This document shows, piece after piece, positions 1 through 5,672 of a stretch of DNA of 7,906 nucleotides. The translations under genes were made by a program, and so were the position numbers. The DNA comes from Pseudomonadota bacterium (GTDB lineage Bacteria > BMS3Abin14). Position 1 is the first letter of the stretch. The number at the start of each line of letters is the position of its first letter. Location: positions 1 through 7,906 of the forward strand of contig JAFGWO010000206.1 in assembly GCA_016937135.1 (NCBI GenBank). The letters are read 5' to 3'. The notes beneath the pieces are model-generated. The model ran no database searches and had not been told where the DNA came from. It was given only the letters and a program-made list of their open reading frames with translations.

Positions 1-431
1 ACATCACAGCGGATATCGGGAATTACGACCCTGATCTGGCGGAATCCCTCCAGGGCCGGGAAGGCGCCCCGGCCAATCCCTTTCAAACCCTGGGCATGTT
101 GGGGGAGATCGCTTTAAACCGTTTCCGGATCCGGATCGAAGCGCCCCGGGCTATTTCCTCGCTTCTGGAGACCGGCGCCGGAACCGCGGGGATGGACCTT
201 GTCTCCTACAAACATGTTCTCGTGGGGGAAATGCGCCGGCAGATGGAGGCGGAGGGGATGGGGAATCTGGATTTTCTGACCGCCATCGAAAAAACAATCC
301 TCGAACCCGGAAATCTGGAGATCCTTGTGGCGCCAGAGCCGCCTCTTCAGGTCGCGGAATTTTTCCTGATGGGCAACTGGGATCCCGTGAAGGTCCTCCG
401 AAGGGTGGGGTTGACGATGAGGGCCTATTGA
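1..431 (+). CDS. Unrecognised protein, C-terminal part only
   Basis: An open frame runs in from the left edge (first full codon at base 3) and ends with TGA at 429-431, giving 142 visible residues; the start lies outside the window. The visible part is mixed hydrophobic/charged with no transmembrane segment and no cysteine motif. It contains a stretch of the form LTAIEKTILEPGNLEI followed by VAPEPPLQVAEFF. The pattern 'E..L.PG.L.I...P..P' near a C-terminus vaguely recalls periplasmic AsmA/DUF2125-like proteins of beta-rich fold, but I cannot assign a family. Its stop codon overlaps the start of the MFS gene downstream, so the two are probably co-transcribed and translationally coupled. The reading frame is supported by its uninterrupted length and by this tight junction. 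No function is proposed. Confidence 0.75.
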   Translation, partial: ITADIGNYDPDLAESLQGREGAPANPFQTLGMLGEIALNRFRIRIEAPRAISSLLETGAGTAGMDLVSYKHVLVGEMRRQMEAEGMGNLDFLTAIEKTILEPGNLEILVAPEPPLQVAEFFLMGNWDPVKVLRRVGLTMRAY

Positions 432-1621
432 ACGGCGACGGGGTTAAGGGTGCAAAGCTGACATTTTCCGGGGTGCCCCGCACCGTCATCATCCTCGGGG
501 TTGTCAGCTTCTTCACCGACCTTTCCAGCGAGATGATCTACCCCCTCCTGCCGGTTTTTCTGGCAGGGGTCCTCGGGGCCGGCGCCCTTTCCCTCGGGAT
601 CATCGAGGGGGTCGCGGAATCCACCGCCTCGGTTTTGAAAGTGGTCTCGGGCCGGTGGTCAGACAGGGTCCGGCGGCGAAAGCCCCTGGTCCTGGCGGGG
701 TACGGCTTGTCGGGAGCCGTCCGGCCCATGATAGGTCTGGCGGCGGCGTGGCCCTTCGTCCTGGCGATGCGTTTCGCCGACCGGGTGGGGAAGGGGCTGC
801 GCACTTCGCCCCGGGACGCCCTTATCGCCGATGTCACCAATCCCGTCAACCGGGGCCGGGCCTATGGCCTGCACCGGGCCATGGACCACGCCGGGGCGGT
901 TGCCGGGCCCCTGGCGGCCGCGGGCCTCATGGCCTCTGGGATGTCCATGCGCGGGGTATTTCTCGCCTCCGCCCTGCCGGCCGTGATCGTCGTGGCCGTC
1001 ATTATCCTCGGCATTCGGGAAGAACACCCTTCCATCCACCCCCCCGCCCCACCCACTTCCCCGGGGGCATGGGCCGAACTGGGCCCGGAATACAGGCGTT
1101 TTCTGGGGGCGGTTCTCCTGTTCACCCTGGGAAACTCCACCGATGCCTTCCTCCTGCTCCGTCTGGCCGGATCCGGAGTCGGGGCGGGGGCTATTGCCAT
1201 CCTCTGGTCCCTTCATCATGTGGTGAAGATGGTCTCCACCTTTGCGGGGGGAAGAATGGCGGACAGGACGGGAAGCAGACCGATGGTCCTGGCGGGATGG
1301 TCCTTTTACGCCCTGGTCTACCTTCTCTTTGCCATGGCGGAATCCAGGGCGGCCCTTGTATCCATCTTTCTGGCCTACGGCCTGTATTACGGGCTCACCG
1401 AGCCTGCGGAAAAGCGATGGGTGGCAAGCCTTGTGCCGAACGGGCTAAGGGGAACCGCCTTCGGGTATTACCACGGCGCCGTGGGTCTGGCGGCCCTCCC
1501 GGCCAGCCTGATGTTCGGTTTTGTGTGGCAGATCTTTGGGGTTTCGGCTGCTTTCATTCTCGGCGCAGCCCTCGCGGGGGCGGCGGCCCTTCTGGTCTCC
1601 CGGATTATCGAAAAGACATAA
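428..1621 (+). CDS. MFS transporter, MJ1317-like type
   Basis: A 397-residue major facilitator superfamily permease of the inner membrane; the substrate is unknown. The N-terminal helix carries DLSSEMIYPLLPVFL (31-45). Loop 2-3 has motif A, GRWSDRVRRRK (75-85). It is followed by DRVGKGLRTSPRDALIAD (118-135), a signature I associate with MJ1317-like MFS proteins. A polar central loop (about 197-222) separates the halves. The second half repeats motif A as GRMADRTGSRP (275-285) and has GLTEPAEKRWVASLVP (322-337). Length and roughly 11-12 hydrophobic segments fit a complete MFS protein. The start chosen is TTG at 428, which overlaps the previous stop (TTGA) and has GAGGG at 419-423. GTG at 473 is the other in-frame candidate but lacks a Shine-Dalgarno. 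Transport direction and substrate cannot be read from sequence. Confidence 0.92.
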   Translation: MNGDGVKGAKLTFSGVPRTVIILGVVSFFTDLSSEMIYPLLPVFLAGVLGAGALSLGIIEGVAESTASVLKVVSGRWSDRVRRRKPLVLAGYGLSGAVRPMIGLAAAWPFVLAMRFADRVGKGLRTSPRDALIADVTNPVNRGRAYGLHRAMDHAGAVAGPLAAAGLMASGMSMRGVFLASALPAVIVVAVIILGIREEHPSIHPPAPPTSPGAWAELGPEYRRFLGAVLLFTLGNSTDAFLLLRLAGSGVGAGAIAILWSLHHVVKMVSTFAGGRMADRTGSRPMVLAGWSFYALVYLLFAMAESRAALVSIFLAYGLYYGLTEPAEKRWVASLVPNGLRGTAFGYYHGAVGLAALPASLMFGFVWQIFGVSAAFILGAALAGAAALLVSRIIEKT

Positions 1622-1682
1622 CAGCAGACAGCCTGGTTTTCCTTCCCTTTACCATCTTCTCTCCTTGGCCTATTATTATTTC

Positions 1683-2792
1683 ATGAGCCAGCCGCCCCTT
1701 TTCCATTTCGCCGAAAGCTATCACGACGCCAACCAGTACTACCTGGCCCGCTTCCTGTGCCCGGATCCCTTCGCGGTCCTGGAAAGGGAGGCCGGCAAAG
1801 CCGTTCTGGGCGTGTCTCCCATGGAGGCGGGCCGGGCCCGCAAGGAAGCCCCGGGGGCGAAAGTCGTCCCTCTCCGTCCGGAAAAGGGGCGTTCCCTGAG
1901 TGTGGTCCTGGCCGGATTCCTGCGTTCCAACGGCGCCGAAAAGGCCAGGGTTCCCCCCGATTTCCCCCTTGGCCTCGCACGGGATCTCGCGGGGGAAGGG
2001 ATCGAGCTTGAGGTGGACGGCTACAGCCTCAAGGGGAGAAGGAGGAAAAAAACCCTTGAGGAGATCCACGCCGTGGAGCGCACCCAGAGGGTCTGTGAAA
2101 AGGCCATGGAATCCGTGCGTTCTCTCCTGGCGGGCTGCCCGATAAAAAACGGCGTGCTTTTTTATCAGGGGGCGCCCCTTACCGGGGAACGGCTTCGGGC
2201 GTTTATCGAGGTTTTTTTCCTGGAGAGGGGTCTGGAGGCCTCAGACACTATCGCGGCCCCGGGCCGGGGAGGGGCGGATCCCCACTGGAGGGGGGAAGGA
2301 CCCGTGCGGGAAGGGGCACCCATCGTTTTCGATATCTTTCCCAGGGATCGGTCGACCCGCTACTATTCCGATATGAGCCGGACTTTCGTTGTGGGAAAGG
2401 CCACCCGGACAGTCAGGGAGATGCATCGGGCGGTCCGCGAGGCCCAGGATGCCGCCTTTGCCCTTCTGGAGGAAGGCGTCCCCCTCGCGAAAGTCCACGG
2501 CGCGGTCTGCGAAGCCCTGTCTAAAAGGGGGTACGGCGTCCCGGAAGGCGGCCATCTTCCCCGGAGAGGCCTCCTCCATGGAACGGGGCACGGCCTGGGT
2601 CTCGATATCCACGAATCTCCGTCGGTTTCCACCACCGCGGACGTGCTGGAACCGGGGGATGTGTTCACCATCGAGCCGGGCCTGTACGACCGGAGGGTGG
2701 GAGGGATCCGCATCGAGGACGTGGCGGTCTGCCTCCCCGACGGGAAGGTAAAGATCCTCACCCGCTTCGACCGGGAGCTGGAGATCCTGTAA
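1683..2792 (+). CDS. M24 family metallopeptidase, Xaa-Pro aminopeptidase-like
   Basis: A 369-residue cytoplasmic protein (no signal peptide) with a short creatinase-like N-terminal domain (about 1-120) and a C-terminal pita-bread M24 domain. All five expected dinuclear metal ligands are visible: D217 (VFDIFPRD), D230 (YYSDMSRTF), H303 (HGTGHGLGLDIHE), E331 (FTIEPGLY) and E345 (GGIRIEDVAV). H299 and H310 match the other conserved active-site histidines. This predicts a working enzyme that removes an N-terminal residue before proline or cleaves a related dipeptide, but paralogues in this fold vary in substrate. D217 and D230 are 13 residues apart, two more than in classical PepP/PepQ, as in the subgroup with a 'DIFPR' motif. 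The ATG at 1683 has no clear Shine-Dalgarno; TTG at 1665 is an in-frame alternative. The frame stays open back to 1521, but that part overlaps the MFS gene and looks non-coding. Confidence 0.93.
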   Translation: MSQPPLFHFAESYHDANQYYLARFLCPDPFAVLEREAGKAVLGVSPMEAGRARKEAPGAKVVPLRPEKGRSLSVVLAGFLRSNGAEKARVPPDFPLGLARDLAGEGIELEVDGYSLKGRRRKKTLEEIHAVERTQRVCEKAMESVRSLLAGCPIKNGVLFYQGAPLTGERLRAFIEVFFLERGLEASDTIAAPGRGGADPHWRGEGPVREGAPIVFDIFPRDRSTRYYSDMSRTFVVGKATRTVREMHRAVREAQDAAFALLEEGVPLAKVHGAVCEALSKRGYGVPEGGHLPRRGLLHGTGHGLGLDIHESPSVSTTADVLEPGDVFTIEPGLYDRRVGGIRIEDVAVCLPDGKVKILTRFDRELEIL

Positions 2793-2797
2793 AAAAA

Positions 2798-2825
2798 GTC
2801 CAGAGTTGAGAGTTCAGAGTCCAGA
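2798..2825 (+). repeat. Heptad tandem array A, four 7-bp units
   Basis: Four contiguous 7-mers read GTCCAGA, GTTGAGA, GTTCAGA, GTCCAGA (consensus GTYSAGA); the first and last are identical. The array starts six bases after the stop codon of the M24 gene. The 7-bp period resembles the short tandemly repeated repetitive (STRR) heptads known from other bacterial groups, but I make no claim of homology. Confidence 0.75.
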
Positions 2826-2843
2826 GGAAAAAAGGCCACATAT

Positions 2844-2871
2844 CGTTCATCGTTTATAGTTTATCGTGAAG
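2844..2871 (+). repeat. Heptad tandem array B, different unit
   Basis: Three 7-mers CGTTCAT, CGTTTAT, AGTTTAT (consensus CGTTTAT) are followed by a decayed fourth, CGTGAAG. The array lies 18 bp after array A, has an unrelated unit and is not in phase with it. AT-rich composition sets it apart from the flanking GC-rich genes. Confidence 0.65.
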
Positions 2872-3088
2872 GCAAAAAACGGAAGAAGGAAGTGGGAATA
2901 AGATCAGAAAACCTCATAATCGGCTGAGAGCGCGGGTGCGTGAAGGCGAAAAAGGTTTCGGCTAATTCGCCAGGGCGCAGAGGGAAAGACTGAAAAGTCA
3001 TGGTATAGGTGCCTTGGTTATTTTTTGGGCTTTTGGGTTCCTCCCTTCCCTGTTCCGGTTTCTGCACGGATTAGACCTGGACCTTTCC
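2872..3088. other. Non-coding spacer upstream of the DUF362 gene
   Basis: No credible gene is seen here. The stretch is purine-rich at first, then holds small inverted repeats: GGCGAA (2945-2950) with TTCGCC (2966-2971), and GACT-GAAA-AGTC (2988-2999), which would form a GNRA-capped 4-bp hairpin in RNA. A tandem 8-mer TTTTGGGC/TTTTGGGT lies at 3023-3038, followed by a pyrimidine-rich run. The promoter of the DUF362 gene is probably here, but no -35/-10 pair stands out. Confidence 0.5.
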
Positions 3089-4252
3089 ATGTCTCCTGAA
3101 AAATCTCCCATCCCCGTTTCCATCGTCCGGTGCCCGGATTACGACCCTGAGAGGGTCCTTGGGGCCATAAAGGCATGTCTGGCCCCCTTGGGCGGCATGA
3201 AGGCCTTTGTCCGGCCGGGCAGCCGGGTCCTGATAAAGCCGAATCTCGTTTCCCCTTACCCGGCTGAAGCCGCCGTCTGCACCCATCCCGAGATCGTGAG
3301 AGCCGTGGGAACCCTCGTCCTCGGCGCCGGAGGCCGGCTTTTCCTCGGGGACAGCCCCGGGGTAGTTTCCATGGGAAGGGTTCTGGACAAATCAGGGATC
3401 GGGAAGGTTGTCCGGGAACTCGGGATAAGGACGGTTCCCTTCACAAGGTCCGTGAAAGTCCCCGTCCCGGGAAACGGGACCCGGCGCCATGTTTTCCTTG
3501 CGGGGGAGGCCCTCGGGTTCGATCTGGTCATCAACCTTCCCCGATTCAAGACCCACAGCCGGATGGTTCTGACCCTCTCGGTGAAGAACATGTTCGGGAC
3601 CGTCGTGGGGACGGAAAAGGCCGGGTGGCACCTGAAGGCCGAGGAGACGGACGCCTTTGCGGACCTGCTCCTGGATGTCTGTCTCGCCGCATCGCCCGCG
3701 CTGTCCATACTGGACGGCATCGTCGCGATGGAAGGGAACGGTCCGAGTTCCGGGGATCCTTTTTCGCTGGGGCTTCTCTTCGCTTCCCCGTCCCCCCTGG
3801 CATTGGACCTGGCTGCGGGGGAGGTCGCGGGCGTGCCTGCGGAAAAGCATCCGGTTCTCAGGCGCGCCCTGGCGCGAAAACTGCCTGGCGCCGCCATGGA
3901 GGATTCTGAAATCATCGGACTGGACATCCGGGAGATCACGCGCCCCGTTGCCTTGCCATCGAGCGCCTGGCGGATCGAGGAAAATCTCCCGGCCTGGATG
4001 AAAAGGCTGGCCGGAGGGTCCGCCGGGACTTTTCCGGTCCTGGATGAAGGCAAATGCCTTTCCTGCGGTCAATGCGTAAAAGCCTGCCCGGTCGATGCCA
4101 TCGTCCTCTTTGGCGGGGGCCGCAAGGGAGGAACCGTGGACAGGGGAAAATGCATCCGATGCTTCTGCTGCCAGGAGACCTGCCCTCACGGGGCCATCGA
4201 TCTGGTCCCGGGAAGACTGCTGCGGATTTTAAGGCTGATGAATTTGGCCTGA
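3089..4252 (+). CDS. DUF362 protein with C-terminal 2x[4Fe-4S] ferredoxin domain
   Basis: A 387-residue probable iron-sulfur protein. The N-terminal DUF362 region (about 10-300) shows the family's landmarks: VLIKPNLV around K50-N52, RFKTHS (152-157) and VKNMFG (165-170). The C-terminal end is a two-cluster ferredoxin. The first motif, CLSCGQCVKACP, uses C323, C326, C329 and C333. The second, CIRCFCCQETCP, uses C355, C358, C361 and C365, with an extra cysteine at 360. The predicted role is electron transfer linked to an unknown DUF362 activity; the family is widespread in anaerobes and its reaction is not established. No signal peptide or membrane helix is seen. ATG at 3089 is preferred because the protein then begins like other family members (VSIVRCPDYD). 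The frame is open from TTG 3014, but that extension reads through repeat-like DNA. No strong Shine-Dalgarno is visible. The gene converges on moaA. Confidence 0.9.
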   Translation: MSPEKSPIPVSIVRCPDYDPERVLGAIKACLAPLGGMKAFVRPGSRVLIKPNLVSPYPAEAAVCTHPEIVRAVGTLVLGAGGRLFLGDSPGVVSMGRVLDKSGIGKVVRELGIRTVPFTRSVKVPVPGNGTRRHVFLAGEALGFDLVINLPRFKTHSRMVLTLSVKNMFGTVVGTEKAGWHLKAEETDAFADLLLDVCLAASPALSILDGIVAMEGNGPSSGDPFSLGLLFASPSPLALDLAAGEVAGVPAEKHPVLRRALARKLPGAAMEDSEIIGLDIREITRPVALPSSAWRIEENLPAWMKRLAGGSAGTFPVLDEGKCLSCGQCVKACPVDAIVLFGGGRKGGTVDRGKCIRCFCCQETCPHGAIDLVPGRLLRILRLMNLA

Positions 4253-4300
4253 AAGTTGGAGGCAAGCCGGGGAAACTTGATGGTGTGGATGGGCTTCGGC

Positions 4301-4376
4301 GGGTCCCGGAAAAGAGGAATTCGGGACCTGGAAGAGGTTTATTCCTCCTTCTTCCTTCCCCCTTCCTTCTTTTCCC
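4301..4376 (+). terminator. Hairpin-rich convergent spacer, possible terminator
   Basis: Between two convergent genes, GGGTCCCG (4301-4308) can pair with CGGGACCT (4322-4329), an 8-bp stem with one G-U pair. A second weaker stem-loop follows, GGAAGAGG with CCTC(C)TTC around 4330-4353. A pyrimidine tract then runs to 4376 without a clean U run. On the minus strand the same palindrome is not followed by T residues. Termination for the DUF362 transcript is plausible but not canonical. Confidence 0.35.
4342..4376 (+). repeat. Possible degenerate heptad array C (pyrimidine)
   Basis: The pyrimidine tract parses into five 7-mers: TTCCTCC, TTCTTCC, TTCCCCC, TTCCTTC, TTTTCCC. Each begins with TT. Low complexity means a 7-bp register could arise by chance, so this is less secure than the arrays at 2798-2871. 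Confidence 0.35.
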
Positions 4377-4382
4377 GCCCTC

Positions 4383-5411
4383 TCACCCTCCTATGCTGAA
4401 CATGCAGCGGGAGCAGGATGGGCAAACCTGGTTTTGTGCGATCCCGTGCCATGATGCCTTCTGCCGGACGGCTTCCTCGATGAGGGAAAGGATCTCATTG
4501 TCCCCGGCCCCCGAACGCATGGGGGTCAAAAGGTCGGTCTCTGCTTCGGAGAAAAGGCAGGTCAGGAGCTTCCCGTCGGAAGTCAGCCGAATCCGGTTGC
4601 AGCCCGCGCAGAAATGGTCGGACATGGCGCTGATGAAGCCGACCGTCCCCGCGTGACCGGGGATTCGATATCGGACGGCGGGACCGGACCCTGCTCCCCT
4701 TTCCACGGGTATGAGTGGGCCGCGGGATTTCTCGATCCTCTCCATGATTTCCGAGGAGGGGAGCATCAGCTCGTTGCCCCAGGAAATCTCGGGGCAAAGG
4801 GGCATGAACTCGATGAACCGGACCTCGTCATCCAGGTCCCTGGTCAGATCGGTGAAAGAAAGGATCTCGTCGTCATTGACGCCCCTCATGAGGACTACGT
4901 TGATCTTTATTGGAACGAGGCCGGTTTTCCGGGCGGCCTGAATCCCCCTGAGGACCGTGGTCGGACCGTCCTGTCCGTTGGCCGGAGTGGATCTCGTGAT
5001 CCAGTTGAAACGCTCCGGTAAGAAACTGTCCAGGCTGACATTGACCCGGGCCAGGCCGGCCTTCGCGAGGATCTCGGCCTGATCTTCCAGAAGCAGGCCA
5101 TTTGTCGTGAGGGAGACCTCCCGGATCCCGGGAATCCGGGTGAGAAAATGGACGAGGCGTTCAATGTGTTTTCGCACCAGGGGCTCCCCCCCCGTGATGC
5201 GAACGCTAGACACCCCTCTTTGGGCAAGGATGCCCGCCAGCCGGGCGATCTCCTCGTAGGAGATAACGTTTTCGTGGGGAAGGGATCTGAACCGGATCGA
5301 AGGACAGCAGTAGCGGCACTGGAGGTTGCAGCGGTCTGTGACGGAGACGCGCAGGTAACGGATCGTCCTTCCACAGCCGTCGATGAGACATTTTCCCGGG
5401 TTTTTTTCCAT
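4383..5411 (-). CDS. moaA: GTP 3',8-cyclase MoaA
   Basis: A 342-residue radical SAM enzyme that, with MoaC, converts GTP to cyclic pyranopterin monophosphate, the first step of molybdenum/tungsten cofactor synthesis. The N-terminus reads DGCGRTIRYLRVSVTDRCNL. The SAM cluster cysteines are C28, C32 and C35 (CNLQCRYC; the usual next Met is Cys36), and GGEP is at 74-77. The second, substrate-binding cluster uses C268, C271 and C285 in CAGCNRIRLTSDGKLLTC. The protein ends in the catalytic Gly-Gly (341-342). An extra CPSCSRC just before the end adds three cysteines (330, 333, 336). ATG at 5411 is the only sensible start because a TAA in the same frame lies directly before it. No good Shine-Dalgarno is present, which fits control by the structured leader. 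The gene stands alone on this strand after a hairpin and a MOCO-like riboswitch. Confidence 0.97.
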   Translation of the reverse strand: MEKNPGKCLIDGCGRTIRYLRVSVTDRCNLQCRYCCPSIRFRSLPHENVISYEEIARLAGILAQRGVSSVRITGGEPLVRKHIERLVHFLTRIPGIREVSLTTNGLLLEDQAEILAKAGLARVNVSLDSFLPERFNWITRSTPANGQDGPTTVLRGIQAARKTGLVPIKINVVLMRGVNDDEILSFTDLTRDLDDEVRFIEFMPLCPEISWGNELMLPSSEIMERIEKSRGPLIPVERGAGSGPAVRYRIPGHAGTVGFISAMSDHFCAGCNRIRLTSDGKLLTCLFSEAETDLLTPMRSGAGDNEILSLIEEAVRQKASWHGIAQNQVCPSCSRCMFSIGG

Positions 5412-5441
5412 TTATCGGGCGACCGGTTCCCCAAAACTCAT
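5412..5441 (-). CDS. Possible 9-codon leader ORF abutting moaA
   Basis: ATG at 5441-5439 opens MSFGEPVAR and stops at TAA (5414-5412), which is immediately followed by the moaA ATG in the same frame. It contains the GGGGAACC sequence that can pair with the riboswitch P1 strand. No clear ribosome binding site precedes it. It may be chance, or it may couple translation into moaA. Confidence 0.25.
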   Translation of the reverse strand: MSFGEPVAR

Positions 5442-5470
5442 GGAGCCGGCAGTAAGGCCCCATTGTTTCA
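5412..5470 (-). promoter_or_regulatory. Expression platform of the moaA riboswitch
   Basis: Between aptamer and moaA lies a hairpin GGGGCC (5461-5456) with GGCTCC (5447-5442; one G-U pair), followed by TTTT and GGGGAACC (5432-5425). GGGGAAC repeats the P1 5' strand exactly and can pair with the P1 3' strand GTTTCCC (5477-5471), so the two pairings exclude each other. Whether the output is termination or blocked translation is unclear: the U run is short and no Shine-Dalgarno is obvious. Confidence 0.5.
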
Positions 5471-5597
5471 GGGAAACTCCTTTCCGTGATACGGGAGGTC
5501 AGCCTGTTTCCGGGCTGGCCCGTCGGCCTGCCGCCATGGGTCAGAAAACCACTGCCGTTAGGCGCCGCAGGCTCGGAGGGTTCGCTTCAGGTTCCCC
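5471..5597 (-). promoter_or_regulatory. Molybdenum cofactor (MOCO) riboswitch aptamer upstream of moaA
   Basis: Read on the minus strand, the leader has the hallmarks I recall for the MOCO RNA motif. CTCCGAGCCTG comes early (bases 5578-5568), ACCCATGGC and CAGGCC lie in the middle, and CCTCCCG...CGGAAAGGAG is near the end (5498-5477). Supporting helices can be drawn by eye. P1 is GGGGAAC (5597-5591) with GTTTCCC (5477-5471), 7 bp with one G-U pair. P2 is AGCCTG (5573-5568) with CAGGCT (5506-5501), perfect over 6 bp. There is an internal hairpin CGGG-CCAG-CCCG, and the 3' hairpin is CTCC-CGT with ACG-GAAA-GGAG. The location before moaA, a standard target, agrees. The RNA is expected to sense Moco or a tungsten analogue and repress moaA. 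The exact ligand cannot be told from sequence. Confidence 0.85.
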
Positions 5598-5640
5598 TTA
5601 TACCCCCCGGGGAGCTCGAATGGAAGAAGAAACTGAAAGA

Positions 5641-5670
5641 CCGGGAAGGCATACGCCGGCGAATTCCCGG
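5641..5670 (-). terminator. Stem-loop after the MshEN gene, likely terminator
   Basis: CCGGGAA (5670-5664 on the minus strand) pairs perfectly with TTCCCGG (5647-5641) across a 16-base loop that contains GCCGGC. The stem begins two bases after the TAG stop of the MshEN gene and is followed by a T-rich but interrupted tract (TCTTTCAGTTTCTTCTTCC). It would separate the tat cluster from the riboswitch-moaA unit. Confidence 0.5.
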
Positions 5671-5672
5671 CA

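Noticed and set aside
1638..1682. Pyrimidine-rich run before the M24 gene as a further heptad array
   Set aside because: No consistent 7-bp unit can be drawn; treated as low-complexity spacer.
655..1686. Long open frame (343 codons) inside the MFS gene in another frame
   Set aside because: Gly/Pro/Arg-rich translation with no recognisable domain; typical GC-rich shadow of a real gene in frame 428-1621.
2861..3067. 68-codon minus-strand frame in the intergenic spacer
   Set aside because: It crosses repeat-like and pyrimidine-rich DNA, has no ribosome binding site and no family resemblance.
3014..3088. N-terminal extension of the DUF362 protein from TTG 3014, giving a membrane-like leader
   Set aside because: The hydrophobic stretch comes from a T-rich repeat-like tract; family members begin near the ATG at 3089.
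3256..4189. Two 265-codon minus-strand frames opposite the DUF362 gene
   Set aside because: The plus-strand protein has clear family motifs and ferredoxin cysteines; the antisense frames have low-complexity composition and no motifs.
5598..5603. TATAAG on the minus strand as a -10 box for the riboswitch transcript
   Set aside because: Transcription would then start inside P1 and remove its 5' strand, and no -35 is present at the right distance.
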